Assembly (NCBI RefSeq): GCF_008329605.1
Contig: NZ_NPKO01000006.1
Coordinates: 62,001 to 126,000, forward strand
Direction: 5' to 3'
Length of the DNA stretch: 64,000 nt
Source: Mycolicibacterium sp. P9-64
Lineage (GTDB): Bacteria > Actinomycetota > Actinomycetes > Mycobacteriales > Mycobacteriaceae
Each line of letters opens with the position of its first letter. Position 1 is the stretch's first letter. Under the pieces are notes generated by a model, which was not told the origin of the DNA, did not search any database, and saw nothing but the letters and a program-made list of their open reading frames with translations. The position numbers were made by a program, and so were the translations under genes. Shown here one piece after another: positions 56,115-64,000 of this stretch.

Positions 56115-56605
56115 TCCGGACTCAGCTCGTGCTCCGCGTCAACAACGAACAGCACGAGGTCTGGGTGCGCAACGACCGCACCCTGCTCGACGTGCTCCAT
56201 GACGATCTGGGAATGCCCGACGTCCGTTACGGCTGCGCCGAGGGCGTCTGCGGCACGTGCACGGTGCTCATGGACGGCGATCCGGTCAGCGCCTGCACGG
56301 TGTACGCCGTGCAGGCCGAGGGCCACGACGTGGTGACCCTTCGCGGATGGTCGGACCCGCAAGAGGAAGCGCATCCACTGCAGAAGTGCTTCCTGGCCCG
56401 CGGTGCCTCGCAGTGCGGCTTTTGCACCGCGGGCATGCTGCTCACCGCGGCAACCCTGGCGGAGAACAACCCGGATGCCACCCGCGACGAGATCCGGCAC
56501 GAACTGGTGGGCAACCTCTGCCGCTGCACCGGGTATCAGGCGATCGTCGATGCGGTCGAGGACTATCTGCACATCCCGGCGGAGCAGACAGGAGGTACCC
56601 AATGA
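56111..56605 (+). CDS. Molybdenum hydroxylase 2Fe-2S small subunit (CoxS/XdhC-like ferredoxin)
   Basis: 164 residues; ATGA overlap upstream. The plant-ferredoxin-type cluster uses C42, C47, C50 and C62 ('YGCAEGVCGTCTVLMDG'), and the second 2Fe-2S cluster uses C102, C105, C137 and C139 ('QCGFCTAGMLL', 'NLCRCTGYQAIVDAV'). All eight cysteines are present. It transfers electrons from molybdenum to FAD. Confidence 0.95.
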   Translation: MIRTQLVLRVNNEQHEVWVRNDRTLLDVLHDDLGMPDVRYGCAEGVCGTCTVLMDGDPVSACTVYAVQAEGHDVVTLRGWSDPQEEAHPLQKCFLARGASQCGFCTAGMLLTAATLAENNPDATRDEIRHELVGNLCRCTGYQAIVDAVEDYLHIPAEQTGGTQ

Positions 56606-58998
56606 CCACCGTCGAACCAGGAACCACCCCGGACACCGTCGAACCACCCGACGCCCCAACCACGTTCGATCCAGACGCCGACTCGGGTCCACTGGATCGC
56701 GAGCGGAACATGCGTGTCGTCGGCCAGTCGCCTGCGCACCACGACTTCGTCAACAAGGTCCGTGGCACGTTGTTGTACGCCGCCGACTGGAGCCTGCCCG
56801 GCATGGTTCACGCCAAGCTCGTCCGCTCCGACGTCGCTCCCGCCCGAATCGTCAGCATCGACACCTCGGCCGCCGAGCGTCTCGAGGGCGTGGTCGCCGT
56901 GCTGACCGCCGCCGACGTCCCGCACAACGCGATCGTCGAGCACGCCAGCGGTGGGCTCGGCGAGCTCACCGTCGATCAGCCCGTGCTGGCCTTCGACCAG
57001 GTCCGGTACGTCGGGGAGCCGGTGGCGGTGGTCGCCGCCAATGACCCGGAAACCGCTGCGGAGGCAGCCGATCTGGTCGAGATCGTCTATGAGTCGCTGC
57101 CGGGCGTCTACAGCCCGGAGGACGCACTCGCCGACGACGCGCCGCTGGTGCACGACGAAGGCAACGTGCTCGTCAACTGGCATCTGGATCGCGGCGACGT
57201 CGACGCGGCGTTCGCCGAGGCCGACGTCGTCATCGACAACACCTACCGCAGTCAGCACGCCGAGCACGCCTACCTCGAGACCGAGGCCGGTGTCGGGTGG
57301 ATCGAGAACGACGTTGTCACACTGCGCATCTCGACTCAGGTCATCGAGCACGCCGTCGAGATCGCAGCCATCCTCGGTTTGCCCCAGAGCCAGGTGCGCG
57401 TCATCGCTTCGTACATGGGTGGCGGCTTCGGCGGTAAGGAGGACATGACCGTCGAGCCCTACATCGCGCTGCTGGTGTGGCGGACCCGCCGCCCCGTGCG
57501 GATGATCTGGTCACGGCAAGAGTCGATCATGGCGAGCACCAAGCGCCATCCGTTCACCATGCACTACCGCACCGCAGCCACGAAGGAGGGCAAGATCCTC
57601 GCCGTGGACGCCGACATCGTCGGAGACGCCGGAGCCTATCCGTGCCTGAGCGCACGCGTGCTGTTCGCCGGTGCAGCGTTGTCCACCGGACCCTACAAGG
57701 TGCCCGTGGTCAGGATCCGCTCCCGCGCGGTGTTCACCAACAACGTGCCGACGAGCGCCTTCCGCGGCTTCGGCGCCATGCAGGTGGTCTTCGGATACGA
57801 ATCCCAAATGGACGCGCTGGCCGCAGAACTCGGGCTGAGCCCGCAGGAGGTGCGCGACCGCAACCACATCGAGAAGGGTGACATCCTCGCCGGTGGTGAA
57901 CCGCTCACCACTGCCGTCGCGGTCCGTGAGACCAGGAGCATCGCCCTCGAATTGCTCGGCGAACCAAGTCATCCCAGCGGCCCGAACAAGGCCGTCGGGA
58001 GGGGCTTCGGCAGCAGCATGCAGCCCTACGGCCGCAGCATCTGGTTCCGCGACAACGCCTCGGCGTGGGTCACGCTGCAGGCCGACGGCACGCTGCTGAT
58101 CCGAAGCGGCGTCACCGACCTCGGCGCCGGCCAGGCCGCCAGCCTGTGTCAGATCGCCTCGGAGATCCTCGGTGTTCCGCTGGCCGACATCAGCGTCTAC
58201 ATCGGCGACACCGCGCTGAACCCACCCGCAGGCGGGACGTTCGCGACCCGCCAGCTCTACATGTCGGGCAACGCAATCCTGCGGGCGGCACGCAGGCTAC
58301 GCGACCAGCTGACACCAGTGGCCGCCAAGGAGCTCGGCGTGCCGGAGGACGGTGTGGTCTGGCGGGACGGGATGGTGCACACCGAAGATGGCGATACCGG
58401 GCTGAGCCTGGCCGAATTGGTCCGTGCGGCAAACGATGCCATGGTCGACACCTCGGTGCTGCACACGTGGCGCGCCCGTTCCGGCGGTTTCGATCCGAAG
58501 GTTGGTCAGGGCCATACGTACCCGGACTACACCTTCGGTACCCATGCCGCCGAGGTCGAGGTGGACCTCGAGACCGGCGAAGTTCAACTGCTCAAGTACG
58601 CCGCCTGCCACGACGTCGGCAGAGCCATCAACCCCATCCGGGTCGAGGGCCAGATCATCGGCGGTGCCGCGCAAGGCATCGGCTACGCGCTGATGGAGGA
58701 CTGCGTCGCGGAGGAGGGACACCCGCTGTCGTCCTTGTTCGCCGACTATCTGATCCCGACGTCGATGGATCTGCCGGACATCAAGGTCGCCTTCGTCGAA
58801 AGCGGCGAGGGCCGTGGACCGCTCAACGCCCGCGGCGTCGGCGAACCGCCGATCGGCCCGCCGGCGGCCACCATCGCCAGCGCCGTGGAGGCCGCAATCG
58901 GGATTCGACCCAAGCAGCTGCCGATCACCAGCGAGCGGATCCTGGCGCTGCTCGATCTGCGCGCAGACCAGAAGAATCAGAATGGAGAGCGTCCGTGA
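56602..58998 (+). CDS. Molybdenum hydroxylase large (Mo-binding) subunit, xanthine-dehydrogenase family
   Basis: 798 residues; ATGA overlap upstream. Molybdopterin contacts are GGGFGGKE (273-280), 'TSAFRGFGAMQVVFGYESQMD' (385 on, the XDH-type AFRGFG loop in place of the CODH AYRCSFR loop) and the catalytic Glu748 in 'GVGEPPIGPPAATIASAV'. The AFRGFG loop means a hydroxylase of heterocycles or aldehydes, not CO dehydrogenase. An acidic Pro/Asp-rich N-terminal stretch (1-35) is unusual. The substrate is unknown. Confidence 0.93.
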   Translation: MTTVEPGTTPDTVEPPDAPTTFDPDADSGPLDRERNMRVVGQSPAHHDFVNKVRGTLLYAADWSLPGMVHAKLVRSDVAPARIVSIDTSAAERLEGVVAVLTAADVPHNAIVEHASGGLGELTVDQPVLAFDQVRYVGEPVAVVAANDPETAAEAADLVEIVYESLPGVYSPEDALADDAPLVHDEGNVLVNWHLDRGDVDAAFAEADVVIDNTYRSQHAEHAYLETEAGVGWIENDVVTLRISTQVIEHAVEIAAILGLPQSQVRVIASYMGGGFGGKEDMTVEPYIALLVWRTRRPVRMIWSRQESIMASTKRHPFTMHYRTAATKEGKILAVDADIVGDAGAYPCLSARVLFAGAALSTGPYKVPVVRIRSRAVFTNNVPTSAFRGFGAMQVVFGYESQMDALAAELGLSPQEVRDRNHIEKGDILAGGEPLTTAVAVRETRSIALELLGEPSHPSGPNKAVGRGFGSSMQPYGRSIWFRDNASAWVTLQADGTLLIRSGVTDLGAGQAASLCQIASEILGVPLADISVYIGDTALNPPAGGTFATRQLYMSGNAILRAARRLRDQLTPVAAKELGVPEDGVVWRDGMVHTEDGDTGLSLAELVRAANDAMVDTSVLHTWRARSGGFDPKVGQGHTYPDYTFGTHAAEVEVDLETGEVQLLKYAACHDVGRAINPIRVEGQIIGGAAQGIGYALMEDCVAEEGHPLSSLFADYLIPTSMDLPDIKVAFVESGEGRGPLNARGVGEPPIGPPAATIASAVEAAIGIRPKQLPITSERILALLDLRADQKNQNGERP

Positions 58999-59654
58999 AG
59001 CTTCAGCACAACACCGAGGTCAACGCCAGCCCCGAGGACGTGTGGACGTTTCTCCAAGACACCCGCGCGGTGGTCGGGTGCATGCCCGGTGCGGAGCTCG
59101 TCGACGAGTTGGGCGACGACCACTACGAGGGTCTCATGCGGGTTGCCATCGGGCCGCTCAAGATGAACTACGCAGGCAAGGCCTCAGTGGTGGAGCGGAA
59201 TTCGGATCTGCACCGGATGGTGATCGACGCTTCGGGCCGCGACAAACGCGGATCCGGCGCCGTCACCGCGCACGTTCGGCTCCAGGTGGAGGCAGCCGAA
59301 TCGGGTAGCCGGATCGACGTCGTCACCGACGTCGAGCTGTCCGGTCGCATCGCGTCGCTGGGGCGCGGCATTCGGGACGTCTCCAACGGGATGTTCGTCC
59401 AGTTCGCCGACGAACTCGGCAGTCGCATCGAGAATCCCAACCAGGTGAGCCCGGTCTCGGTCGGGGCTACCTCGGTTCGTAACCGCGAAGCCGGTGCAGC
59501 GTCCGCGATTCCGACCATCGGAGTGTCGGAGCCCGTACGCACAGCCAGCGCGGGCAACAGCGAGATCAAGGTGATGGCCCTCGTCTGGACCATCACCAGG
59601 GAACGATTCGCAGACTTCTTGGATCGGCTCAGCGCCCGGGTACGTCCCAGCTGA
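58995..59654 (+). CDS. CoxG-like SRPBCC protein
   Basis: 219 residues from GTG 58995, overlapping the large-subunit stop as GTGA. 'KLQHNTEVNASPEDVWTFLQDTRAVVGCMPGAELVDELGDDHYEGLMRVAIGPLKMNYAGKASVVERN' and 'ASLGRGIRDVSNGMFVQFADELGSRIE' are the CoxG signature. CoxG is linked to membrane recruitment of molybdenum hydroxylases (and possibly quinone delivery of electrons). The C-terminal part ('LVWTITRERFADFLDRLSARVRP') could be an amphipathic membrane contact. Confidence 0.88.
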   Translation: MKLQHNTEVNASPEDVWTFLQDTRAVVGCMPGAELVDELGDDHYEGLMRVAIGPLKMNYAGKASVVERNSDLHRMVIDASGRDKRGSGAVTAHVRLQVEAAESGSRIDVVTDVELSGRIASLGRGIRDVSNGMFVQFADELGSRIENPNQVSPVSVGATSVRNREAGAASAIPTIGVSEPVRTASAGNSEIKVMALVWTITRERFADFLDRLSARVRPS

Positions 59655-59711
59655 GGACGGCAGATCAATGAGCATCTGCTCCATCCAACCCGTTGAACTG
59701 GGGAAGAAACG

Positions 59712-61157
59712 ATGAGTAGACCGAACGAAGTGCCGGAGAAACCGGATCTCGAGGGGCTGGATTCGACGGCCGATTCAGAGCGCCGCGGTGTCCCTCGCGA
59801 GATGTTCTTCGTATTCGCTGGCGTCAACGTCGCCGTCACGAATCTCGCAGTCGGAGCGCTGGGCATCGTGTTGGGCCTCTCGCTCGTCGACGTCCTCCTG
59901 GTCTACTTCCTCGGAGCCATCCTCGGATCGGCGGCGGTGGGCCTGTGCGCCCTGCAAGGGCAGCGAACGGGCGGCTCGGTCATGGTCAACGCGCGGCCCT
60001 CCTTCGGATTCGAAGGAGCCCGGCTGCTGGCGGTGTTGCTATTCGTCACCACCGCAGGCTGGTTCGGGGTCAACAGCTACTTCGGCGTGACTGCGGCAAG
60101 GAGCATCGCCGGGCAGTTCGGGGTGCCCGGCGGCCACACCACCGACGTGCTGTTGCTGGTGCTGTTGACCGCGATGCTCGTGCTGGTCGCCGTCTTTGGC
60201 TATCGCATCATCACGAAGTACGAGCGAATCGCCTTCATGGGCATGGGGATATCACTCGTCATCGTGGCCATCGGAGCGTTCTCTGGCGGTATCGACTGGT
60301 GGCATCAGGCCACGGTGCACGGTGCCGAGCGCATCGGTGCGATCACGGTGTTGGTGACGGCCCTCGGCGTTGGCTGGGGCGTGTCGTGGACGCCCTTCGC
60401 GCACGACTTCGGCAGGTTCGTCCGGCGCGACGCCTCGCACCGCAAGGTGTTCTTCTCGGCCGCCATCGGCATGTACGTCGGCACCTTCCTGACGTTTGCG
60501 CTCTCGGCGGTCATCGCGATCAGCGCGGAGTCGAGCCTCGACGTCGGCAAGACCGTCGAGGCGGCGTTGCCCCGGGCCGTGGCGTTCCCGGTGCTGCTGG
60601 TGATGACGCTCGGTCTTCTTCCCGCCAACCTCGTCAACCTCTTCGTGGGACCCGCCGTGCGCAAGACTGCGGGGTTGCGCCTCAATCGATTCCAGGGCGT
60701 GTTGATCACCGCGATCGTGGGCATGCCGATCGCCGTGGCAGGCATCTACCAGCCAGAGTTCGGGTCGACGTTCAAGGCATTCATGTTGACCTTGGTGATG
60801 TGGCTGACACCGTGGCTGGTGATCACCCTGAGCGATTACTTCATGATCCATCGCGGTCACTACAGTGACGTCGATCTGTTCACCCGAAATGGCGTCGCAG
60901 GGCGGTTCTTCGCCCCGGGGATCGTCTCATGGGTCGTCGGTCTCGCGGCGTCCCTCGCCTTCGCCAACACGCCGATCTTCTCGTCGCCTCTCATGACGCG
61001 CTACTTCGGCGGCGCCGACCTGAGCCTCTTCGTCGGGGCACTCGTTTCGTTCGCCATCTACTACCCTTGGGCATCCTGGCGCAAGAAGTCTTCTCTGCGA
61101 AGCGATTCCACCCCGGAGGTCGGGCAGCGGGTGGCTGAGCCGGAGCCGACGTCGTGA
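59712..61157 (+). CDS. NCS1-family nucleobase/heterocycle permease
   Basis: 481 residues, about twelve membrane helices. 'RRGVPREMFFVFAGVNVAVTNLAVGALGIVLGLSLVDVLLVYFLGAILGSAAVGLCALQGQRTGGSVMVNARPSFGFEG', 'SWTPFAHDFGRFVRRDASHRKVFFSAAIGMYVG' and 'WLVITLSDYFMIHRGHYSDVDLF' are NCS1 hallmarks (cytosine, allantoin, hydantoin, uracil-type substrates). Located between the hydroxylase and its XdhC maturation gene, it most likely imports the heterocycle handled by the operon. Confidence 0.88.
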   Translation: MSRPNEVPEKPDLEGLDSTADSERRGVPREMFFVFAGVNVAVTNLAVGALGIVLGLSLVDVLLVYFLGAILGSAAVGLCALQGQRTGGSVMVNARPSFGFEGARLLAVLLFVTTAGWFGVNSYFGVTAARSIAGQFGVPGGHTTDVLLLVLLTAMLVLVAVFGYRIITKYERIAFMGMGISLVIVAIGAFSGGIDWWHQATVHGAERIGAITVLVTALGVGWGVSWTPFAHDFGRFVRRDASHRKVFFSAAIGMYVGTFLTFALSAVIAISAESSLDVGKTVEAALPRAVAFPVLLVMTLGLLPANLVNLFVGPAVRKTAGLRLNRFQGVLITAIVGMPIAVAGIYQPEFGSTFKAFMLTLVMWLTPWLVITLSDYFMIHRGHYSDVDLFTRNGVAGRFFAPGIVSWVVGLAASLAFANTPIFSSPLMTRYFGGADLSLFVGALVSFAIYYPWASWRKKSSLRSDSTPEVGQRVAEPEPTS

Positions 61158-61172
61158 TGGAGGCGTCCGACG

Positions 61173-62330
61173 GTGCGTGACGTTCTGCCCCAGCTGATGA
61201 AGTGGTGGGAGGATGGCGGGACCATCGGCGTCGGCACGGTGGTCACGACATTTCGGTCCGCGCCCCGGCCGCCCGGCGCATCGATGTTGGTGTGCCCCGA
61301 CGATTCCGCGGTCGGCTCGGTATCCGGTGGATGCGTCGAGGGTGCGGTCTACGACCTCGCGCAGTCGGTGGTGGAGTCCGGCGAGCCGGTGCTGCAGCGC
61401 TACGGCGTGTCCGATGACGACGCCTTCGCGGTCGGCCTGACGTGCGGCGGCATTCTCGACGTCTACGTGCAGATGGTGAACCAGGAGACGTTCCCCGAGC
61501 TCGGTGACATCGCCGCGGATGTCGAGGCGGGCCACCCGGTCGCGGTCGCGACCGTGATCGAGCACCGCGACTCGTCGTGGCTGGACCGACGTCTCATCGT
61601 GCGGCCCGGCAAGGATGGCGCTCCGATGGTGCGCGGAACGGTGGGATCAGCGCGAGCCGACGCCGCAGTGCGCGACGATGCGCTGGGGCTTCTCGCCTCG
61701 GGCACCAGCGCGACGTTGACCTACGGCATCGACGGTGAGCGCCGCGGTGAGGGGATGCGGGTCTTCGTGCAGGCCTTCGCGCCGAAGCCGCGTCTACTGG
61801 TCTTCGGCGCGATCGACTTCGCGGCCGCGGTGGCCCGCGTCGGATCATTCCTCGGCTATCACGTGACGGTGTGCGACGCCAGGCCGGTGTTCGCGACCAC
61901 CAGTCGATTCCCTGACGCCGACGACGTGGTGGTGGACTGGCCGCACCGCTATCTGGCCTCCGAGAAGGACGCAGGAAGGCTCGATCCGCGCACGATCGTC
62001 ACGGTGCTGACGCACGACCCGAAGTTCGACGTGCCACTGCTGGAGGTGGCACTCCGGATGCCGGAGATCGAGTACGTCGGAGCCATGGGATCGCGGCGGA
62101 CCCACCAGGTCCGGTTGGAGCGGCTACGCGAGATGGGGTTGACCGAGGAAGAACTGGGGCGGCTGTACGGCCCGATCGGCCTCGACCTCGGTGCTCGCAC
62201 CCCGGAGGAGACCGCCATCTCCATCGTCGCCGAGATCATCGCCGGCCGTTGGGGCGGAACGGGGCGCCATCTCAAGGACACTGCTGGGCAGATCCACGAG
62301 CGCGCCGATCGGAGCCTGGCCGCGCTCTAG
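61173..62330 (+). CDS. XdhC/CoxI-family molybdenum-cofactor maturation protein
   Basis: 385 residues from GTG 61173 with GGAGG upstream. N-terminal XdhC/CoxI domain ('GTIGVGTVVTTFRSAPRPPGASMLVCPDDSAVGSVSGGCVEGAVYDLA', 'GLTCGGILDVYVQ') and a C-terminal Rossmann domain ('LLVFGAIDFAAAVARVGSFLGYHVTVCDARPVFATTSRFPDADDVVVDWPHRYL', 'EIEYVGAMGSRRTHQVRLERLREMGLTEEEL'). XdhC proteins hold and sulfurate the molybdopterin before insertion into the large subunit. This fits the role of the sulfido ligand in XDH-type hydroxylases. Confidence 0.92.
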   Translation: MRDVLPQLMKWWEDGGTIGVGTVVTTFRSAPRPPGASMLVCPDDSAVGSVSGGCVEGAVYDLAQSVVESGEPVLQRYGVSDDDAFAVGLTCGGILDVYVQMVNQETFPELGDIAADVEAGHPVAVATVIEHRDSSWLDRRLIVRPGKDGAPMVRGTVGSARADAAVRDDALGLLASGTSATLTYGIDGERRGEGMRVFVQAFAPKPRLLVFGAIDFAAAVARVGSFLGYHVTVCDARPVFATTSRFPDADDVVVDWPHRYLASEKDAGRLDPRTIVTVLTHDPKFDVPLLEVALRMPEIEYVGAMGSRRTHQVRLERLREMGLTEEELGRLYGPIGLDLGARTPEETAISIVAEIIAGRWGGTGRHLKDTAGQIHERADRSLAAL

Positions 62331-62337
62331 CGTCGAG

Positions 62338-63996
62338 TCACTTGGGGTGATGCGCGAGATTGCGTTGCATCTCGGTGATCTGCAACGCGACGCCGACCTG
62401 GATGGCCACCGGTGTGCTCGTGCTGAAGGGCCCGAGGAGCCGCTCCAGTTTGGCCAACCGGTATCGCAACGTGTTGTAGTGGTAGTGCAGGTGTCGCGCC
62501 GACTCGGCCATGTTCATGTTGTGCTCGATCAGAGATTCCAAGGTGTGCAACATCTCTGAGCGTTCGGGATCACTCAACCGCAGGAGAGGTCCCAGCGTCT
62601 CCTCGGCGAACCCACGCAGTTCGTCGTCGCCCACCTGGGCGAGGAGCCGGAACAGCCCGAGCTCGCCGTACGCGGTGACCGCACTCGTCCCCGATACCCG
62701 GTGGCCCAACCGCAGCGCAGTGCGTGCCTCTTGATAGGCGGTCGGGATGCCGCCCGGGCCAGGGTAACTGCGGCTGATGCCGACGGCGTATTCGCCGTGC
62801 GCGTACTGAGCGACCTCGGCTTGGACTGCACGTGCGATGGTGAGCACGTCCTTGCCGGCACCGATGACGGCGACGAGTTCGGAGCCGAGGCCCGCTGCGG
62901 CCGCGGACCGGTCCCTACTTCGAACCGCCGACGCCCAGAACTCGATCGCCCGCTCGTCGGCGAGCCGGGATTGCCGCTTGCTGACCGGGGATTCGTCGGT
63001 GGTGCCTTCCCTGCGCCCGACGAGGACGACGATGTCTCGCTCGAGATCCCAGCCGAAGCCGGATCCCAGGGTCGCGTACTCATCGGAGTCGATGTCGCTG
63101 CCGGTGATCAGCTCGAACAGTGCGTTGGATGCGAAGCGGCGCTCCACGGCTCCCACCGCGAGGTCGCGGGTCACCTCGAGGGCGGCCACGATCGCAGCTT
63201 GCTCGACGGCCACCACGCTGAACTCGCCCAGCGGCCGGTCGGCTTCGACGGCGATCACGTACCCGTGGTGCAGCTTGCCCGCTCGAATCTCGCGGGACGC
63301 CCAGTGCTTTCCCGTGGCCTTGTCGGTATGGACGTCGGACAAACCCAGCTGCCTGACGTCGACTGAATCCGCATTCAGCAGACGGAGTTTGGTCAGCGGA
63401 CCTTCGTCGCCGGCGAGGGTGAGGACCATTCCCTGTGGATCTGCGATCACGACGCTCGCATCGCCCAGTAGGCCAGATAGCCTGCGCGCCAACTCGATCA
63501 GGCCGCCGCCGGACAGCGTGATCTCGAGGAAGGAGTGATGGATCTCCTGGGCTCTTGCCAAGGCGGCGGCTTGGCGATTGATGATCGTGGCAAATGCCCT
63601 GGTCAAGATGTCGTCGAACCGGATGTGTTCGGGGATCACGACGAGAGGCAGGCCGAGTCGCTCGGCGACGTCGATCATGGGCTGGCCGAGCTCGGGCATG
63701 TAGCGGTCGAGCTTGATGCCGATTCCAGCCAGGCCGAGGCCGTGCAGGTCCGTCAACAGCTTGGCTTGCCCCGCATCGTCGCGGGGTAGGGGAAATCCCG
63801 TCGCGAGCAGGAACTCGTCCGGTCTGACCCAGCGGCCAATGTCCGGGACCGTCATGACGTTCACGGCGCTCACGGTCTGACCGATGCCCGCACGCCCGGC
63901 GACGAGTTGGGCGCCGGCGAGTACGTCGTCGTCGAGCAACTCGGCGAGAGTGAGGGTTTGGCCTGCGGTTTCGGCCGCGACATCACGCTGATTCAT
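62338..63996 (-). CDS. PucR-family transcriptional regulator
   Basis: 552 residues, convergent with the catabolic genes (8 bases from XdhC). The N-terminal PucR domain is 'LTLAELLDDDVLAGAQLVAGRAGIGQTVSAVNVMTVPDIGRWVRPDEFLLATGFPL', a GGDEF-like middle follows, and the C-terminal HTH is 'LESLIEHNMNMAESARHLHYHYNTLRYRLAKLERLLG'. PucR proteins sense purine-breakdown signals or related N-compounds and typically activate catabolic genes, which supports an N-heterocycle role for the operon. It is complete, beginning 4 bases from the end of the window. Confidence 0.88.
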   Translation of the reverse strand: MNQRDVAAETAGQTLTLAELLDDDVLAGAQLVAGRAGIGQTVSAVNVMTVPDIGRWVRPDEFLLATGFPLPRDDAGQAKLLTDLHGLGLAGIGIKLDRYMPELGQPMIDVAERLGLPLVVIPEHIRFDDILTRAFATIINRQAAALARAQEIHHSFLEITLSGGGLIELARRLSGLLGDASVVIADPQGMVLTLAGDEGPLTKLRLLNADSVDVRQLGLSDVHTDKATGKHWASREIRAGKLHHGYVIAVEADRPLGEFSVVAVEQAAIVAALEVTRDLAVGAVERRFASNALFELITGSDIDSDEYATLGSGFGWDLERDIVVLVGRREGTTDESPVSKRQSRLADERAIEFWASAVRSRDRSAAAAGLGSELVAVIGAGKDVLTIARAVQAEVAQYAHGEYAVGISRSYPGPGGIPTAYQEARTALRLGHRVSGTSAVTAYGELGLFRLLAQVGDDELRGFAEETLGPLLRLSDPERSEMLHTLESLIEHNMNMAESARHLHYHYNTLRYRLAKLERLLGPFSTSTPVAIQVGVALQITEMQRNLAHHPK

Positions 63997-64000
63997 CGAC

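Noticed and set aside
56602..58998. Carbon-monoxide dehydrogenase large subunit
   Set aside because: The active-site loop reads AFRGFG, the xanthine-dehydrogenase type, and lacks the CODH AYRCSFR cysteine loop, despite CoxM/S/G-like neighbours.
1..64000. Prophage, transposon or integrated-element boundaries
   Set aside because: No integrase, transposase, attachment-site duplication, tRNA gene or terminal repeats were seen; codon style looks uniform throughout.

Overview
The window is high-GC DNA from an actinobacterium, most likely a rapidly growing mycobacterium (Mycolicibacterium-like). The evidence is recognisable mycobacterial gene families: a TB8.4/Rv1174c-type hemophore-like protein, close relatives of Rv2629 and Rv1733c, a DUF4333 protein, two Ddn-type deazaflavin (F420) oxidoreductases and an F420/flavin LLM oxidoreductase. 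Mycobacterial-style -10 elements also appear, one placed so close to its gene that the transcript would be leaderless. I see no rRNA, tRNA, CRISPR array or insertion sequence. The layout looks chromosomal: many short operons with ATGA/GTGA stop-start overlaps and divergent regulator-target pairs.

Region by region. 1-3115: end of a DUF4333 protein, then a gluconate locus (GntR repressor, kinase, permease) with a near-ideal FadR-type operator. 3122-7240: RDD and DoxX-like membrane proteins (the latter with an 11-residue repeat tail), a hemophore-like protein, a beta-lactamase-like serine hydrolase and a xylulokinase. 7254-11473: a hypoxia/dormancy island with DosR-box-like palindromes, a Ddn-like protein, Rv2629- and Rv1733c-like genes, a broken universal stress protein, a SHOCT protein and a DUF2267 protein. 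11572-19317: regulator-target pairs (LysR/thioesterase, TetR/Rieske oxygenase, MarR/NmrA), a fumarylacetoacetate-hydrolase-family protein, a DMT exporter and a second Ddn-like protein.

19314-33855: a complete polyamine ABC transporter (PotABCD order on the minus strand), an NCS1 nucleobase permease, TspO, a PsiE-like protein, an epoxide hydrolase, an acyl-CoA dehydrogenase, and a uracil-catabolism (URC) operon made of a GTP-cyclohydrolase-II-like URC1, URC4 and uracil phosphoribosyltransferase. Hemolysin-III and MOSC proteins follow. 33905-38129: a zeta-toxin/antitoxin pair with tandem operators, a glycine-rich lipoprotein, and a split Ada-like alkylation-repair operon (ECF sigma factor, two MGMT-type proteins, a 2OG-Fe(II) oxygenase, an Ada zinc domain). 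38267-49985: PadR/FAD monooxygenase, a four-gene exported and membrane operon with copper-like His/Met motifs, SRPBCC, AraC/VOC, a short UvrA-like ATPase, and a diaminopropionate ammonia-lyase-like enzyme with a divergent LysR.

50088-63996 is the most striking region. Twelve plus-strand genes, mostly joined by 4-base overlaps, encode 5-oxoprolinase PxpABC, an LLM oxidoreductase, a two-subunit CoA-transferase, a three-subunit molybdenum hydroxylase with its CoxG- and XdhC-type accessory proteins, and an NCS1 permease. A convergent PucR regulator closes the block. Together they look like import, ring hydroxylation, lactam opening and CoA-dependent breakdown of an N-heterocycle. I cannot match this combination to a pathway I know.
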